Source of the DNA: Candidatus Saccharimonadota bacterium
GTDB lineage: Bacteria; Patescibacteriota; Saccharimonadia; Saccharimonadales; Saccharimonadaceae
Length of the DNA stretch: 20,900 nucleotides
Direction: 5' to 3'
Assembly (NCBI GenBank): GCA_027451185.1
Contig: DAIDJW010000006.1
Span: 1-20,900 of the forward strand
Position numbers and translations under genes: made by a program. The first letter of the stretch is position 1. Each line of letters starts with the position of its first letter. A model generated the notes under the pieces. It saw only the letters and a list, made by a program, of their open reading frames with translations, had not been told where the DNA came from and ran no database searches. Of this stretch, positions 6,595-13,997 are shown piece after piece.

Positions 6595-7350
6595 TTAAAG
6601 CTTGGTTAAGATTTCCACACCCGACTCAGTAATCAAGACTGTGTGCTCAAAGTGGGCCGCCAGACTACCGTCGCGGGTACTAATCGTCCAGCCGTCAGCT
6701 TCTTGTTTGATACGCTCACCACCAAGTGTCGCCATCGGTTCAATCGCAATTGTATCGCCAACACCCAGGAGTGGACCAGTTCCTTTGCGACCCCAGTTCG
6801 GTACATCGGGTGGCTGGTGCATCTGGTGGCCGACGCCATGACCAACTAGGTCGCGAATGATACCCAATTTGCCTTTTTTAAGAACGTCTTCGACAGCCGC
6901 GCCGATATCACCCACCCGGGTGGGACCCTTGATGGCATCAATGCCGGCATATAGGCTGCGTTCGGTGACATTCAGCAAATGCTTTTTACTACCGCTAGGC
7001 TGTTCGCCAACCACCATCGTAAAGGCGCTGTCAGTTTTCATGCCTTTGTAGGTAATAACTAAATCAAAACTAACCACATCACCTTTTTCAAAGATATAGT
7101 CGCTAGGTATACCGTGGACAATTTGGTCGTTAATCGAAATACAAATCGCCCCCGGAAACATAACCTCGGCCGTTTGATATGTAATTTCAGCTCCCAGCGC
7201 CTTAATTTCTTTAGCCGTAAAAGCATCGACGTCTAGTCCGGTCATGCCGATAGTTGTGTAGTTACGGACACTGTCTAAGATTGTAGCTAAAAGCCTACCA
7301 CCTTCGCGCATAGCTTCAATTTCAGCCGCTGTCTTGACTGGCCCAATCAT
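6595..7350 (-). CDS. map: Methionine aminopeptidase, type I
   Basis: Removes the initiator methionine from nascent cytosolic proteins after deformylation. The 251 residues match type I MetAP. The five metal ligands fall at Asp96 (SFDLV), Asp107 (KTDSA), His171 (VGHGVGH), Glu204 (IEPM) and Glu235 (HFEHT), and the substrate His is in QIVHGIP (His79). ATG 7350 overlaps the adk TGA in an ATGA arrangement, indicating translational coupling. In many bacteria adk and map sit together in the spc ribosomal operon; here the pair follows rpsU-yqeY. The enzyme acts after the products of def and fmt at 15965-17387. There is no N-terminal SH3 or zinc-finger extension. Confidence 0.97.
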   Translation of the reverse strand: MIGPVKTAAEIEAMREGGRLLATILDSVRNYTTIGMTGLDVDAFTAKEIKALGAEITYQTAEVMFPGAICISINDQIVHGIPSDYIFEKGDVVSFDLVITYKGMKTDSAFTMVVGEQPSGSKKHLLNVTERSLYAGIDAIKGPTRVGDIGAAVEDVLKKGKLGIIRDLVGHGVGHQMHQPPDVPNWGRKGTGPLLGVGDTIAIEPMATLGGERIKQEADGWTISTRDGSLAAHFEHTVLITESGVEILTKL

Positions 7351-7898
7351 GCTTTTGCCAGTCCCCGCGAGACTAGTTCGTCAACAATCCGATCATGCAC
7401 TTGACCAACCGTACCTTCACCGTCGATATGAACAATTGCTACACTTTGATCGGTTAGATAACCTAGCAAGGGATAAATTTCTTGGTGATAGACTTTCAGG
7501 CGTTCATCGATTGTTTCCGGCTGGTCGTCGGCTCGGCCACGCAGGGCCAAACGTTTCAACAATTCATCGCGCGGCACTTCCAGCACGACGACTAGGCTGA
7601 TCGATCGGCCATGGGTCGGTTGATTTTCAACCAGCCACTTAGCCTGTTCGACCGCGCGCGGAAAACCATCTAAAACGACACTGTCGATGTTACTAGCCCG
7701 TTGCAAGGCATCGCCAATAATGGCATTAACTTTGTCATGCTCAAGTAGTTTACCAGTTTGCATTTCGGCAATTAGGCTAGGGTCGCGCGTATCACGCAGT
7801 AGCTGACCGGCGCTCAACCAGCGCCAACCAAACCGGGCGGCTAGAATTTGCCCTTGCACGCTTTTACCGGCACCAGCCGGACCAAAGAATAGAATCAT
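7347..7898 (-). CDS. adk: Adenylate kinase, short-lid form
   Basis: Catalyses ATP + AMP = 2 ADP in the cytosol. The 183 residues carry the P-loop GPAGAGKS (6-13), the AMP-binding LSAGQLLRD (28-36, a diverged version of the usual STGDMLR), VVLDGFPRAVEQ (74-85), and the lid arginines in ALRGRADDQPETIDERL (118-134). The lid is the short type, without the Cys4 or His/Cys zinc knuckle found in long-lid bacterial Adks. GAGGAG upstream of ATG 7898 is a clear ribosome site. It sits 24 bases downstream of yqeY and overlaps map. A related nucleoside monophosphate kinase (UMP/CMP) cannot be fully excluded from sequence alone, because the AMP-site residues diverge. Confidence 0.88.
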   Translation of the reverse strand: MILFFGPAGAGKSVQGQILAARFGWRWLSAGQLLRDTRDPSLIAEMQTGKLLEHDKVNAIIGDALQRASNIDSVVLDGFPRAVEQAKWLVENQPTHGRSISLVVVLEVPRDELLKRLALRGRADDQPETIDERLKVYHQEIYPLLGYLTDQSVAIVHIDGEGTVGQVHDRIVDELVSRGLAKA

Positions 7899-7922
7899 AT
7901 TGCTCCTCGAATTTTTATGTTT

Positions 7923-8378
7923 TTACTGTAACGCTTCACGAACAAGTTTGGCAACGGTTGCACCGTCAGCACTAGTACCAAGTTCTTTTTTAACAGCTCC
8001 AATCAGCTGGCCCATCGCTGCCGGACCACTTAAACCAAGTTCAGCGGTTTTTTTAGCAATGACCGACTTAATCTCGTCTTCGCTTAATTGAGTTGGCAAA
8101 TAAGTCGCTAAAATTTGCGATTCGCGGCGTTCGTTATCGGCTAGCTCTGGGCGGCCGGCCTGATCATACAAACTAGCACTTTCAGCGCGCTTTTTAACTT
8201 CGCGGGCCAGCAGTTTTTCGATTTCTTCGTCGGCTAGGCCCGTATCTCGGGCGCCGGTGGCAACTTCTTCGTTAAGAATGGCAGCCTTAAAGTTCCTCAA
8301 AACATCACCCTTAAAACGATCGCCGCCCAGAAGAGCGGCTTTTAAATCGTTTTCAAGTTTTGACTTGAGCTCGGCCAT
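7923..8378 (-). CDS. YqeY/GatB-like domain protein
   Basis: A 151-residue helical protein of the YqeY family, which corresponds to the C-terminal tail domain of GatB and is thought to bind tRNA. Diagnostic parts are the N-terminal LKSKLENDLKAALLGGD, the VLRNFKAAILNEEV helix, VKKRAESASLYDQAGRPELADNERRE, YLPTQLSEDEI and the C-terminal MGQLIGAVKKELG with DGATVAKLVREAL. It begins 3 bases after the rpsU stop. The rpsU-yqeY pair is widely conserved across bacteria, which supports both calls. The precise biochemical role of stand-alone YqeY is not established. Confidence 0.93.
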   Translation of the reverse strand: MAELKSKLENDLKAALLGGDRFKGDVLRNFKAAILNEEVATGARDTGLADEEIEKLLAREVKKRAESASLYDQAGRPELADNERRESQILATYLPTQLSEDEIKSVIAKKTAELGLSGPAAMGQLIGAVKKELGTSADGATVAKLVREALQ

Positions 8379-8381
8379 GAA

Positions 8382-8597
8382 CTAGCGTAGTCCCAAACGG
8401 GCCTTGTTTAGTTTGTCGGCTTTGCGCTCTTTGCGAATAATCGCTTTGGCACGGCGCTCAGGCTTTGAGATTGGCTTGCTGAAGCGCATTGAAGCTTTAG
8501 CTTCGGCCAGCACACCACTCTGCAAAACTTTGCGGTTAAAACGGCGAATGATGTTCTCGTTCGCCTCGCGTTCGTCTTTACGTGTTACTAATACCAT
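8382..8597 (-). CDS. rpsU: Ribosomal protein bS21
   Basis: Small basic 30S subunit protein placed near the anti-Shine-Dalgarno end of 16S rRNA, where it helps initiation. The start is taken as ATG 8597 (71 residues): the family begins at VLVTRKDE, and an upstream frame to 8669 would run through a well-formed promoter. Core motifs are NENIIRRFNRKVLQSGVLAE and MRFSKPISKPERRAK, followed by a Lys/Arg-rich tail. No Shine-Dalgarno is seen, and the predicted leader is only about 3 bases. It leads the rpsU-yqeY-adk-map operon. Confidence 0.93.
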   Translation of the reverse strand: MVLVTRKDEREANENIIRRFNRKVLQSGVLAEAKASMRFSKPISKPERRAKAIIRKERKADKLNKARLGLR

Positions 8598-8607
8598 ATC
8601 GTCGACT

Positions 8608-8636
8608 ATTGTAACAGATGTCGGACGGCCTTGCAA
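8608..8636 (-). promoter_or_regulatory. rpsU operon promoter
   Basis: TTGCAA (8631-8636), 17-base spacer, TACAAT (8608-8613), with an extended -10 TGT just before it. Ten bases separate the -10 from ATG 8597, so the transcript has almost no leader. It should drive rpsU-yqeY-adk-map. Confidence 0.75.
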
Positions 8637-8676
8637 GATATAAGCGCCTAAAGTCACTGAGTCGTGCATTTCCTGG

Positions 8677-8685
8677 TGTTATACT
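8677..8685 (+). promoter_or_regulatory. Extended -10 promoter of the ABC exporter operon
   Basis: TGTTATACT on the plus strand, 9 bases before ATG 8695, without a convincing -35. It lies back to back with the rpsU promoter. Confidence 0.6.
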
Positions 8686-8694
8686 AATGTTAAG

Positions 8695-9438
8695 ATGAAA
8701 AAACCGATTGTCTCAATAAAAGATTTTAGCCTAACACTTGGTGGCAAGTTAATTATTAAAAACTTAAGTTTCGACGTGTTCCCTGGTGAGGTTTTTGCTT
8801 TTCTAGGCTCCAACGGTTCTGGTAAAACTAGTACCGTACGTACACTGCTGGGAATTTACGAGCCAAGCGGCGGCGAGCTACTGGTTAACGGCAAGAGTTT
8901 AACGCCCGACACAGCCGCCATCGTTGGCTACCTGCCAGAGGAGCGAGGTCTGTACACCCGCGCTAAAGTTCTTGATACGATGATTTACTTCGGTGAACTC
9001 AAAGGCATGGAGCATGAGACAGCTCGACAGTTTTCACTCGCCTACTTAGAGCGCGTTGAGCTAGCCGATAAAGCTAATTTGAAAATCAAAAAACTGTCTG
9101 GCGGCCAACAACAGAAGATCCAGCTTGGCGTAGCTATTATGGGCGACCCTAAGCTACTGGTTCTTGACGAACCGACCAAAGGCCTCGACCCGATGAATCG
9201 CAAGCTGCTGCTCGACATTGTCGATGAATTAAAGCAGCAAGGCACCGCCGTGATTTACATCACACACCTCATGGAAGAGGTCGAACGCTTGGCCGATCAA
9301 CTACTGATTCTTAAGGATGGCGAGGCCCGCGCTTATGGCAGTGTCGCCGAAGTGAAAAAGCAGTTCCAGTCTAAGTCAATTGAGGATGTTTTTGTGTCAA
9401 TCTACAACGAAAAAAGCAGCGAGGTCACCCATGCATAA
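8695..9438 (+). CDS. ABC transporter ATP-binding protein (ABC-2 type exporter)
   Basis: Energises the permease encoded next to it at the inner face of the membrane. The 247 residues contain Walker A GSNGSGKT (38-45), the ABC signature LSGGQ (134-138), Walker B LLVLDEP (154-160) with the D-loop GLDP, and the switch His in ITHLMEE. The C-terminus SIEDVFVSIY is typical of the NatA/CcmA-like drug and Na+ exporter ATPase group. Its TAA (9436-9438) lies inside the permease gene, an 8-base overlap. No Shine-Dalgarno is obvious, and the -10 box ends 9 bases before the ATG. The substrate cannot be told from sequence. Confidence 0.95.
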   Translation: MKKPIVSIKDFSLTLGGKLIIKNLSFDVFPGEVFAFLGSNGSGKTSTVRTLLGIYEPSGGELLVNGKSLTPDTAAIVGYLPEERGLYTRAKVLDTMIYFGELKGMEHETARQFSLAYLERVELADKANLKIKKLSGGQQQKIQLGVAIMGDPKLLVLDEPTKGLDPMNRKLLLDIVDELKQQGTAVIYITHLMEEVERLADQLLILKDGEARAYGSVAEVKKQFQSKSIEDVFVSIYNEKSSEVTHA

Positions 9439-10663
9439 ATTACGTCATATTATTCGCCACGAATACCTAACAATTATTCTGCAGCCAAGCTTTTGGATTG
9501 TCATGATTGCTATTCCGTTGCTGATGGCGGCGGTTATTGGCCTGACGGTCATCGGTAACCAATCAAGCAGCCAGCATGTAGCCGAGGTTGTTAAGTCACT
9601 GCACAATGTCGCAATTATTGATAATAGCGGACTAATTAATCACCATGTGGTTACGGCCAGTAAACTGCAGCTGGCGCCCACCGACCAGTTTGCCAGCCTG
9701 CGCGACCAAGTACGCACCGGCAAGCTTGAAGCCTTGATCGTCTACCCTAAAGATTTAGCTACCGGTCGTCAGTACCAAATCTACTTAACTAGCACTGACT
9801 TTACCAAACTGAGCGGTGTTACAACCCTGGCTGACAATTTACTAAAAACCAGTCTGTTTTTGCCGCTCGGCTCGCCACAAATTATCGCCCTGGCCCAAAC
9901 CGGCGCCACAGGTGATATTACAATGTTCAAAAACGGCGTCGTCACTGGCGGTTTCAACGATTACATCGCCCCTGGTTTATTGATTGTCTTGTTCTATATC
10001 ATCTTCGCTTTTTCGGTTAGCTATATGTTAACGAGCGTTAGTGAAGAAAAAGAAAACCGCTCCATGGAAATGGTCCTGACCTACGTTAAGCCGCGCAGTT
10101 TAATTGTTGGTAAGTTATTAGCCGTCAGCCTGGTATCACTCACTCAAGTACTGTTTTTTGCATTACTGGCAGTAATTGGCTATTTAGTAATGGTTAAAAC
10201 CGGCAATAACATTGCCCTGCCGTTTGGCCTGGCAATTGATAAAATCAGCTTCCACTTCTGGCCGATGTTCTTTGGTATAAGCTATTTGATTATTGGTTTC
10301 TTGATGTTCGCCGGTTTCATGACTACCGCAGCGGCAGCTACCACCTCAGCCAAAGAAGCCAATAACTATTCGTCGGTCTTTTTCATCGGCGCTTTCATTC
10401 CGTTTTATTTCATCACAACAATCGTCACCGATCCGGGCAATTCAATTGTTCACTTCTTGACATTCTTCCCGCTAACTTCGCCAGTTATTACGCTAATTCG
10501 GAATGCCGTCGGTAATATGAGCCTAGCCGAATCCTGGCTGGCACTTGGAACCATGGGCATCTTTATGCTGGTCAGTATTTGGGTGGCAGTGCGAGCCTTT
10601 AGGCTTGGGGCACTGGAGTATTCACAAGCGATTAAGTTATCGACGCTTTTTAAGCGCAGCTAA
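9431..10663 (+). CDS. ABC-2 type transporter permease (NatB-like)
   Basis: Membrane subunit of the exporter, 410 residues. The start is ATG 9431, preceded by GAGG and overlapping the ATPase end; a longer frame from 9380 lies inside the ATPase gene. It has one N-terminal membrane segment (about 20-42), a large extracytoplasmic domain (43-177), then about six further segments (178-200, 226-255, 276-300, 313-333, 343-360, 370-392). The conserved cytoplasmic loop EEKENRSMEM (205-214), which contacts the ATPase in ABC-2 permeases, is present. The architecture resembles NatB/YhaP-like permeases. It ends facing a convergent small gene, with 40 bases between and no strong terminator. Confidence 0.92.
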   Translation: MHKLRHIIRHEYLTIILQPSFWIVMIAIPLLMAAVIGLTVIGNQSSSQHVAEVVKSLHNVAIIDNSGLINHHVVTASKLQLAPTDQFASLRDQVRTGKLEALIVYPKDLATGRQYQIYLTSTDFTKLSGVTTLADNLLKTSLFLPLGSPQIIALAQTGATGDITMFKNGVVTGGFNDYIAPGLLIVLFYIIFAFSVSYMLTSVSEEKENRSMEMVLTYVKPRSLIVGKLLAVSLVSLTQVLFFALLAVIGYLVMVKTGNNIALPFGLAIDKISFHFWPMFFGISYLIIGFLMFAGFMTTAAAATTSAKEANNYSSVFFIGAFIPFYFITTIVTDPGNSIVHFLTFFPLTSPVITLIRNAVGNMSLAESWLALGTMGIFMLVSIWVAVRAFRLGALEYSQAIKLSTLFKRS

Positions 10664-10703
10664 AGCCACACAAGACGCAATTCGCGGTCAGGATATATTA
10701 TTT

Positions 10704-10976
10704 CTAATAATGCGCGTTTAGGTTGAAGGCATCCGCTGGATGAGCGGTATTCCACGTTTTAATCGAGGCATCGTCGCAATTTGGCACTTGGTTTTGGTAG
10801 CAGAAAAGTATGCGCTCATTTTTAATTTGCAAGTTACCTATTTGATTTTCGAGGGTGTTTTGGCCGTCGATAAGCTGTGCTCTAAAATAAAACGACGTCG
10901 CGACGCCAAACGCTGCGACTATGGACACTAAGATGAGCCATGTGACCATTGTTTTTTGAGAGTTTTTCTTATTCAT
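10704..10976 (-). CDS. Small single-span membrane protein, unrecognised
   Basis: 90 residues, not recognised. A basic N-terminus (MNKKNSQK) is followed by one membrane segment (about 10-31), then a Gln/Asn-rich likely coiled coil (LIDGQNTLENQIGNLQIKNE, 35-54) and a short tail with Cys59 and Cys67. By the positive-inside rule the tail should be outside, where the two cysteines could form a disulfide; the VKOR at 2693-3334 could relate to this, but that is inference. A promoter ends 6 bases before the ATG, which supports this as a real gene with a leaderless mRNA. Confidence 0.65.
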   Translation of the reverse strand: MNKKNSQKTMVTWLILVSIVAAFGVATSFYFRAQLIDGQNTLENQIGNLQIKNERILFCYQNQVPNCDDASIKTWNTAHPADAFNLNAHY

Positions 10977-10982
10977 GAGCCA

Positions 10983-11012
10983 ATTCTAACATTATTATTT
11001 TAATCAGTTCAA
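10983..11012 (-). promoter_or_regulatory. Promoter of the small membrane protein gene
   Basis: TTGAAC (11007-11012), 18-base spacer, TAGAAT (10983-10988). Six bases separate it from ATG 10976, so translation is probably leaderless. Confidence 0.6.
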
Positions 11013-11035
11013 TTGTCGCTTAAGCTAAAACCCAG

Positions 11036-11215
11036 TGTTACAATGTGACCGTGCGTCCGCGACAGCGAACCTACGTTGGTCAGCCGCACAGAACATCCTA
11101 AGCGTAGTTGCGCTCACCTCTTGCTTCATCGTCGCTAGCGGCGAGGCAGCAAGTGCAACACCGTACAACTGCTCAATCCTCGGCTCTAGCCCCAGCTCAC
11201 CCGATCTGCGATTCT
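11036..11215 (+). ncRNA. Candidate structured RNA in the recJ downstream gap
   Basis: The 247 bases between the small membrane protein gene and recJ hold no convincing protein. An extended -10 (TG-T-TACAAT, 11036-11044) on the plus strand would start an RNA near 11051. A strong GC-rich hairpin spans 11107-11159: GTTGC pairs with GCAAC, CTTGCT (11120-11125) with AGCAAG (11148-11153), and CGTCG with CGGCG around a CTAG loop. Smaller pairings are CTACG/CGTAG (11071-11075 with 11103-11107) or, as an alternative, GTGCG/CGCAC (11051-11055 with 11085-11089). It lacks the SRP RNA GGAA/AGCAGC core, RNase P P4 motifs and tmRNA ends. The strand is uncertain, and no terminator is seen. Confidence 0.35.
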
Positions 11216-11223
11216 TAATTTAT

Positions 11224-12918
11224 TTAACCAGTTATTTCGAGATGCAACAGCCTACCTTCAACCGAACGGTGGCCCTGCCATTCGTTGATACCAATTTCAT
11301 ACCAAACCTTAACCGTTTCACCCGGCTCAACAAAGAAATACGGCGGCGCACTAAATGCTAAAAACTGCAAGGTTTTGCCCTCAGCATCGGCTAGTTCTAA
11401 TTTGATGTGCTGGCCATCACTGCCCATAGCTCGCCGGCTAGCGACGGTTAGTTTGTCGCTAATAAAAACTGGTTGCCGGTTGCCGCTGCCAAACGGTTCT
11501 AGCTGAGCAATCTCATCAATTAGCGCTTCGGTTAAGTCGCTAAGTTTAGCTTCGGCGTCGGCCCGGGGCAGCAATAATTCGGCCTGGTTGACCAAGTTTT
11601 GCGACCGATAGAAATCGTTGACCCTCTGCCGAAAAGCAGCAATGTTAGCCGTCGATAACGTCACGCCGGCCGCTAATTTGTGGCCGCCGCCTTTAATAAT
11701 TAAATCATCGGCCGCCCGTATGGCATCGGCGGCGCTAAAACCGCCGTAGCTACGAGCCGAGCCCTTGGCCTCGTCACCTAGTTCCTGCAACACAAAAGTT
11801 GGCTTTTTATATTTTTCGAGTAATTTAGCTGCGACAATCCCAATGATACCGTGATTCCAATCGGGGTGACTAACCACCAAAACCGGATCGGCCACTAGCT
11901 GTTCGGCCTGGATAATGGCGGCTTTAAAAATCGTGTCCTGTTCGGCGCGTCGATTGCGGTTAAAATCATTGAGCATTTGGGCCTTCTCAAGCGCCACCAT
12001 GCCGTCGGTAGCCCGCAGCATATCAAGGGCGTGCCGGGCGGTCTCTAGCCGGCCAGCGGCATTCATACGCGGCCCCAAGGCAAAACCTAGGTGCCTAGCG
12101 TTAATGGCCGCCGGTTCAACGCCCGACACGGCCATCAAAGCCCTAAGACCGGGGCGCCTGGTTTTAGCTAGCACCTTCAGGCCGTAGTAAACAAATAGGC
12201 GGTTCTCGTCGACCAGCGTCACAACATCACAAACCGTACCTAAAGCTACTAAATCGAGCAGCCATTTTTCGCTGCCAGGCACCAAACCGTCAAGCTTGGC
12301 TTGCAGGGCCTGAACCAGCTTAAATGCCACGCCCACACCGGCTAGATCGACAAATGGGTAAATCTTACCCTGCAGTTTAGAGCCGGCTTTTAGTCGTAGC
12401 TTATCGTCAAACTCTTCGGCGTATTCAGTGTAGATACGTTTTGGATTAATGACGGCTACGGCCGGCGGTTGCTTGGGCGCGACATTGTGATGGTCGGTCA
12501 CAATCACGTCCAGGCCAAGCTTCTTGGCTAGTTTGATCTCGGCCTCACTTAGGCTGCCGCAGTCGACTGTAATAATTAGCTGGCAACCGGTAGCGGCAAT
12601 TTTTTCAACCGCCTCGAGCGTTAAGCCGTAACCTTCGACAAAACGATTTGGAATATAGGTTTCCACGTTTTTAAAACCAAACGCTTCAAGCGCGTCTAGC
12701 AGCACGGTTGTAGCAGTTAAGCCGTCGATATCATAATCGCCATAAATCGTAATTTTTTCTTGCTGCTGACGGGCAACCACCAGTCGCTCGACCGCCTTTG
12801 CCATGTCTGGCAATAAAAACGGGTCGTGTGTTTTGTTATAATCAGGTGCTAAAAAATCCGCCTGTTCGGCGGGCGAAATATGACGAGCCTTCAGAATTTG
12901 TTCAAACAATGGTGACAT
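11224..12918 (-). CDS. recJ: Single-stranded-DNA exonuclease RecJ
   Basis: 5'-3' ssDNA exonuclease of the DHH phosphoesterase superfamily, acting in recombination and base-excision repair. The 564 residues show motif I DYDIDG (61-66), VDCGS (118-122), the DHH motif TDHH (141-144), DLAGVGVAFKL (191-201) and GPRMNAAGRLE (282-292). The DHHA1 part has HPDWNHGIIGIVAAKL (351-366), SARSYGGFSAADAI (387-400) and GGGHKLAAG (410-418), followed by an OB-fold C-terminus. A charged insertion of about 25 residues (163-188) precedes DLAGVG. The ATG overlaps the regulator's TAA by one base (TAATG), so the pair is coupled. Confidence 0.96.
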   Translation of the reverse strand: MSPLFEQILKARHISPAEQADFLAPDYNKTHDPFLLPDMAKAVERLVVARQQQEKITIYGDYDIDGLTATTVLLDALEAFGFKNVETYIPNRFVEGYGLTLEAVEKIAATGCQLIITVDCGSLSEAEIKLAKKLGLDVIVTDHHNVAPKQPPAVAVINPKRIYTEYAEEFDDKLRLKAGSKLQGKIYPFVDLAGVGVAFKLVQALQAKLDGLVPGSEKWLLDLVALGTVCDVVTLVDENRLFVYYGLKVLAKTRRPGLRALMAVSGVEPAAINARHLGFALGPRMNAAGRLETARHALDMLRATDGMVALEKAQMLNDFNRNRRAEQDTIFKAAIIQAEQLVADPVLVVSHPDWNHGIIGIVAAKLLEKYKKPTFVLQELGDEAKGSARSYGGFSAADAIRAADDLIIKGGGHKLAAGVTLSTANIAAFRQRVNDFYRSQNLVNQAELLLPRADAEAKLSDLTEALIDEIAQLEPFGSGNRQPVFISDKLTVASRRAMGSDGQHIKLELADAEGKTLQFLAFSAPPYFFVEPGETVKVWYEIGINEWQGHRSVEGRLLHLEITG

Positions 12919-13220
12919 TAGGCAATGTCGGACGAGCCGCGTTTTGGACGAGCCGAGTGCTGTTGCGACTTAATCACGATGCTTTGCAGCTCTTTAAAGA
13001 TTGGGAATTGCTTGTTAGTCGCGTAGATTTTGGTGTTACCCTGCTTTTCGCTAAGTAAAAAACCGACTTTTTCAAGGCGCTTCAATTCACGCTGAATATT
13101 GCCCGGATCCTCTTTAATGAGTTTCGCCAAACCTCTAACGTGGGTCCTGAAGTCAGGATATTTGGCATAGACCACTACAATCTTACGCCGCACCCGAGAT
13201 GTGATAAAAACGTCTAACAT
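12918..13220 (-). CDS. Winged-helix DNA-binding protein (ArsR/MarR-like)
   Basis: A 100-residue likely transcription factor. The start is ATG 13220, which has AGGGGAG just upstream; an in-frame GTG at 13241 would place that site inside the gene. The pattern LAKLIKEDPGNIQRELKRLEKVGFLLSEKQGNTKIYATN is a helix-turn-helix followed by a wing, as in ArsR-like families. There are no metal-binding Cys/His clusters, so it is not an ordinary metal sensor. The C-terminus (SQQHSARPKRGSS) is basic and probably disordered. It is translationally coupled to recJ and may regulate its own operon; that is inferred from position only. Confidence 0.8.
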   Translation of the reverse strand: MLDVFITSRVRRKIVVVYAKYPDFRTHVRGLAKLIKEDPGNIQRELKRLEKVGFLLSEKQGNTKIYATNKQFPIFKELQSIVIKSQQHSARPKRGSSDIA

Positions 13221-13261
13221 GTCTCCCCTTTTTACGCTCACTGCCTCGTCTGTTGATTTTT

Positions 13262-13291
13262 ATTCTACACTTTTTTTACTAGTTAGGTCAA
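13262..13291 (-). promoter_or_regulatory. Promoter of the winged-helix-recJ operon
   Basis: TTGACC (13286-13291), 18-base spacer, TAGAAT (13262-13267). The -35 box overlaps the stop codon of the phosphoribosyltransferase-like gene. Transcription would give a leader of about 35 bases with a Shine-Dalgarno, in contrast to the leaderless genes nearby. Confidence 0.75.
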
Positions 13292-13947
13292 CGCCAATTC
13301 AATATAATTTGATTGATTTTGGCAATCGTCTCTTCGTGCGACGGCACATCATTGTGGTCGTAGTAGTGATTGACACCCATGTAATTTTCTTTAACATCAA
13401 GGATATGTAGCTCATCGGCCACTATGTGCAGTGTATCGACTACCGAGACCGAGGCAACCGGCGCAGCAACAACTAACTTCTGAATTCGAATTGGCTTTAA
13501 AAACTCGTTAGCCACATCCATGACCGTAGTACTATCAATGCCGTCTGAGACCAAAATCACAACTCGGTCGCGCAGCATTTCGTGACTAATTAAACCGCCA
13601 TCACCAACCAGACGGTTGATACGCTGAAAGGCCTCGAGCTTTTTTTCTTCCAAGTAACCGTGAAACTCTTCAGTGTATTCATCGCGTTCGCCCTCCGACA
13701 GATCGCTACTATACGTAAAATCGCCGTCCTGGGATATGCCGCCAAAACTTTCCTGCTCACCCGGCACTGGAATGTCTTCTACTAGCAAAAGCGTCAAGAT
13801 GCAATGCAAGGCGGCGGCAATCTGCTCACCAACCAAAACAGCACCGTCATTTAGCGCAACGACCGCACAGTTCTCATAACGATACCGTCCGACTAATTCG
13901 GCGGCTAAAATTTGGCCAGCCTGAGCGCGACTCTCAAAATAAAGCAT
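13288..13947 (-). CDS. Phosphoribosyltransferase-like protein with degenerate PRPP loop
   Basis: A 219-residue protein of the type I PRTase fold. The N-terminus FESRAQAGQILAAEL and VVALNDGAVLVGEQIAAAL (29-47) match the family's opening motifs. The strand VVILVSDGIDSTTVM (129-143) occupies the PRPP-loop position, but the usual two acidic residues and the TG(A/S)T loop (DDGxxTGxT) read SDGIDSTTV. An insertion of about 60 residues rich in acidic residues (60-122) separates the halves. Catalysis is therefore doubtful; it may bind a nucleotide or act in regulation. The tail (HYYDHNDVPS) is family-like. The start ATG 13947 lacks a Shine-Dalgarno and lies 8 bases after a -10-like TATGAT. Confidence 0.78.
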   Translation of the reverse strand: MLYFESRAQAGQILAAELVGRYRYENCAVVALNDGAVLVGEQIAAALHCILTLLLVEDIPVPGEQESFGGISQDGDFTYSSDLSEGERDEYTEEFHGYLEEKKLEAFQRINRLVGDGGLISHEMLRDRVVILVSDGIDSTTVMDVANEFLKPIRIQKLVVAAPVASVSVVDTLHIVADELHILDVKENYMGVNHYYDHNDVPSHEETIAKINQIILNWR

Positions 13948-13955
13948 ATGTTTAT

Positions 13956-13984
13956 ATCATACAGGCAGACTTGCTCGGCGTCGA
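13956..13984 (-). promoter_or_regulatory. Putative promoter of the PRTase-like gene
   Basis: TCGACG (13979-13984), 17-base spacer, TATGAT (13956-13961), 8 bases before ATG 13947. It overlaps the divergent priA promoter region, so the two genes share a 50-base control region. Confidence 0.5.
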
Positions 13985-13985
13985 G

Positions 13986-13991
13986 TATACT
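13986..13991 (+). promoter_or_regulatory. priA -10 box
   Basis: TATACT lies 6 bases before ATG 13998, with no clear -35 and no Shine-Dalgarno, consistent with a leaderless priA mRNA. Confidence 0.5.
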
Positions 13992-13997
13992 AAACTT

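Noticed and set aside
8598..8669. N-terminal extension of S21 by 24 residues
   Set aside because: It spans TTGCAA-N17-TACAAT, a good promoter. bS21 proteins start near the VLVTRKDE segment.
10664..10703. Bidirectional terminator between convergent genes
   Set aside because: Only a weak AT-rich 6-bp hairpin is present, at the end of the small gene. There is no GC stem or T-tract good enough to call.
11160..11200. Possible tRNA T-arm around GGCTCTAGCC
   Set aside because: The loop is not TTCRA-like, and no acceptor stem, anticodon arm or D-arm can be built around it.
11035..11361. 108-residue plus-strand frame
   Set aside because: It starts inside the promoter-like sequence and its second half is antisense to recJ. 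It shows no motif or ribosome site.
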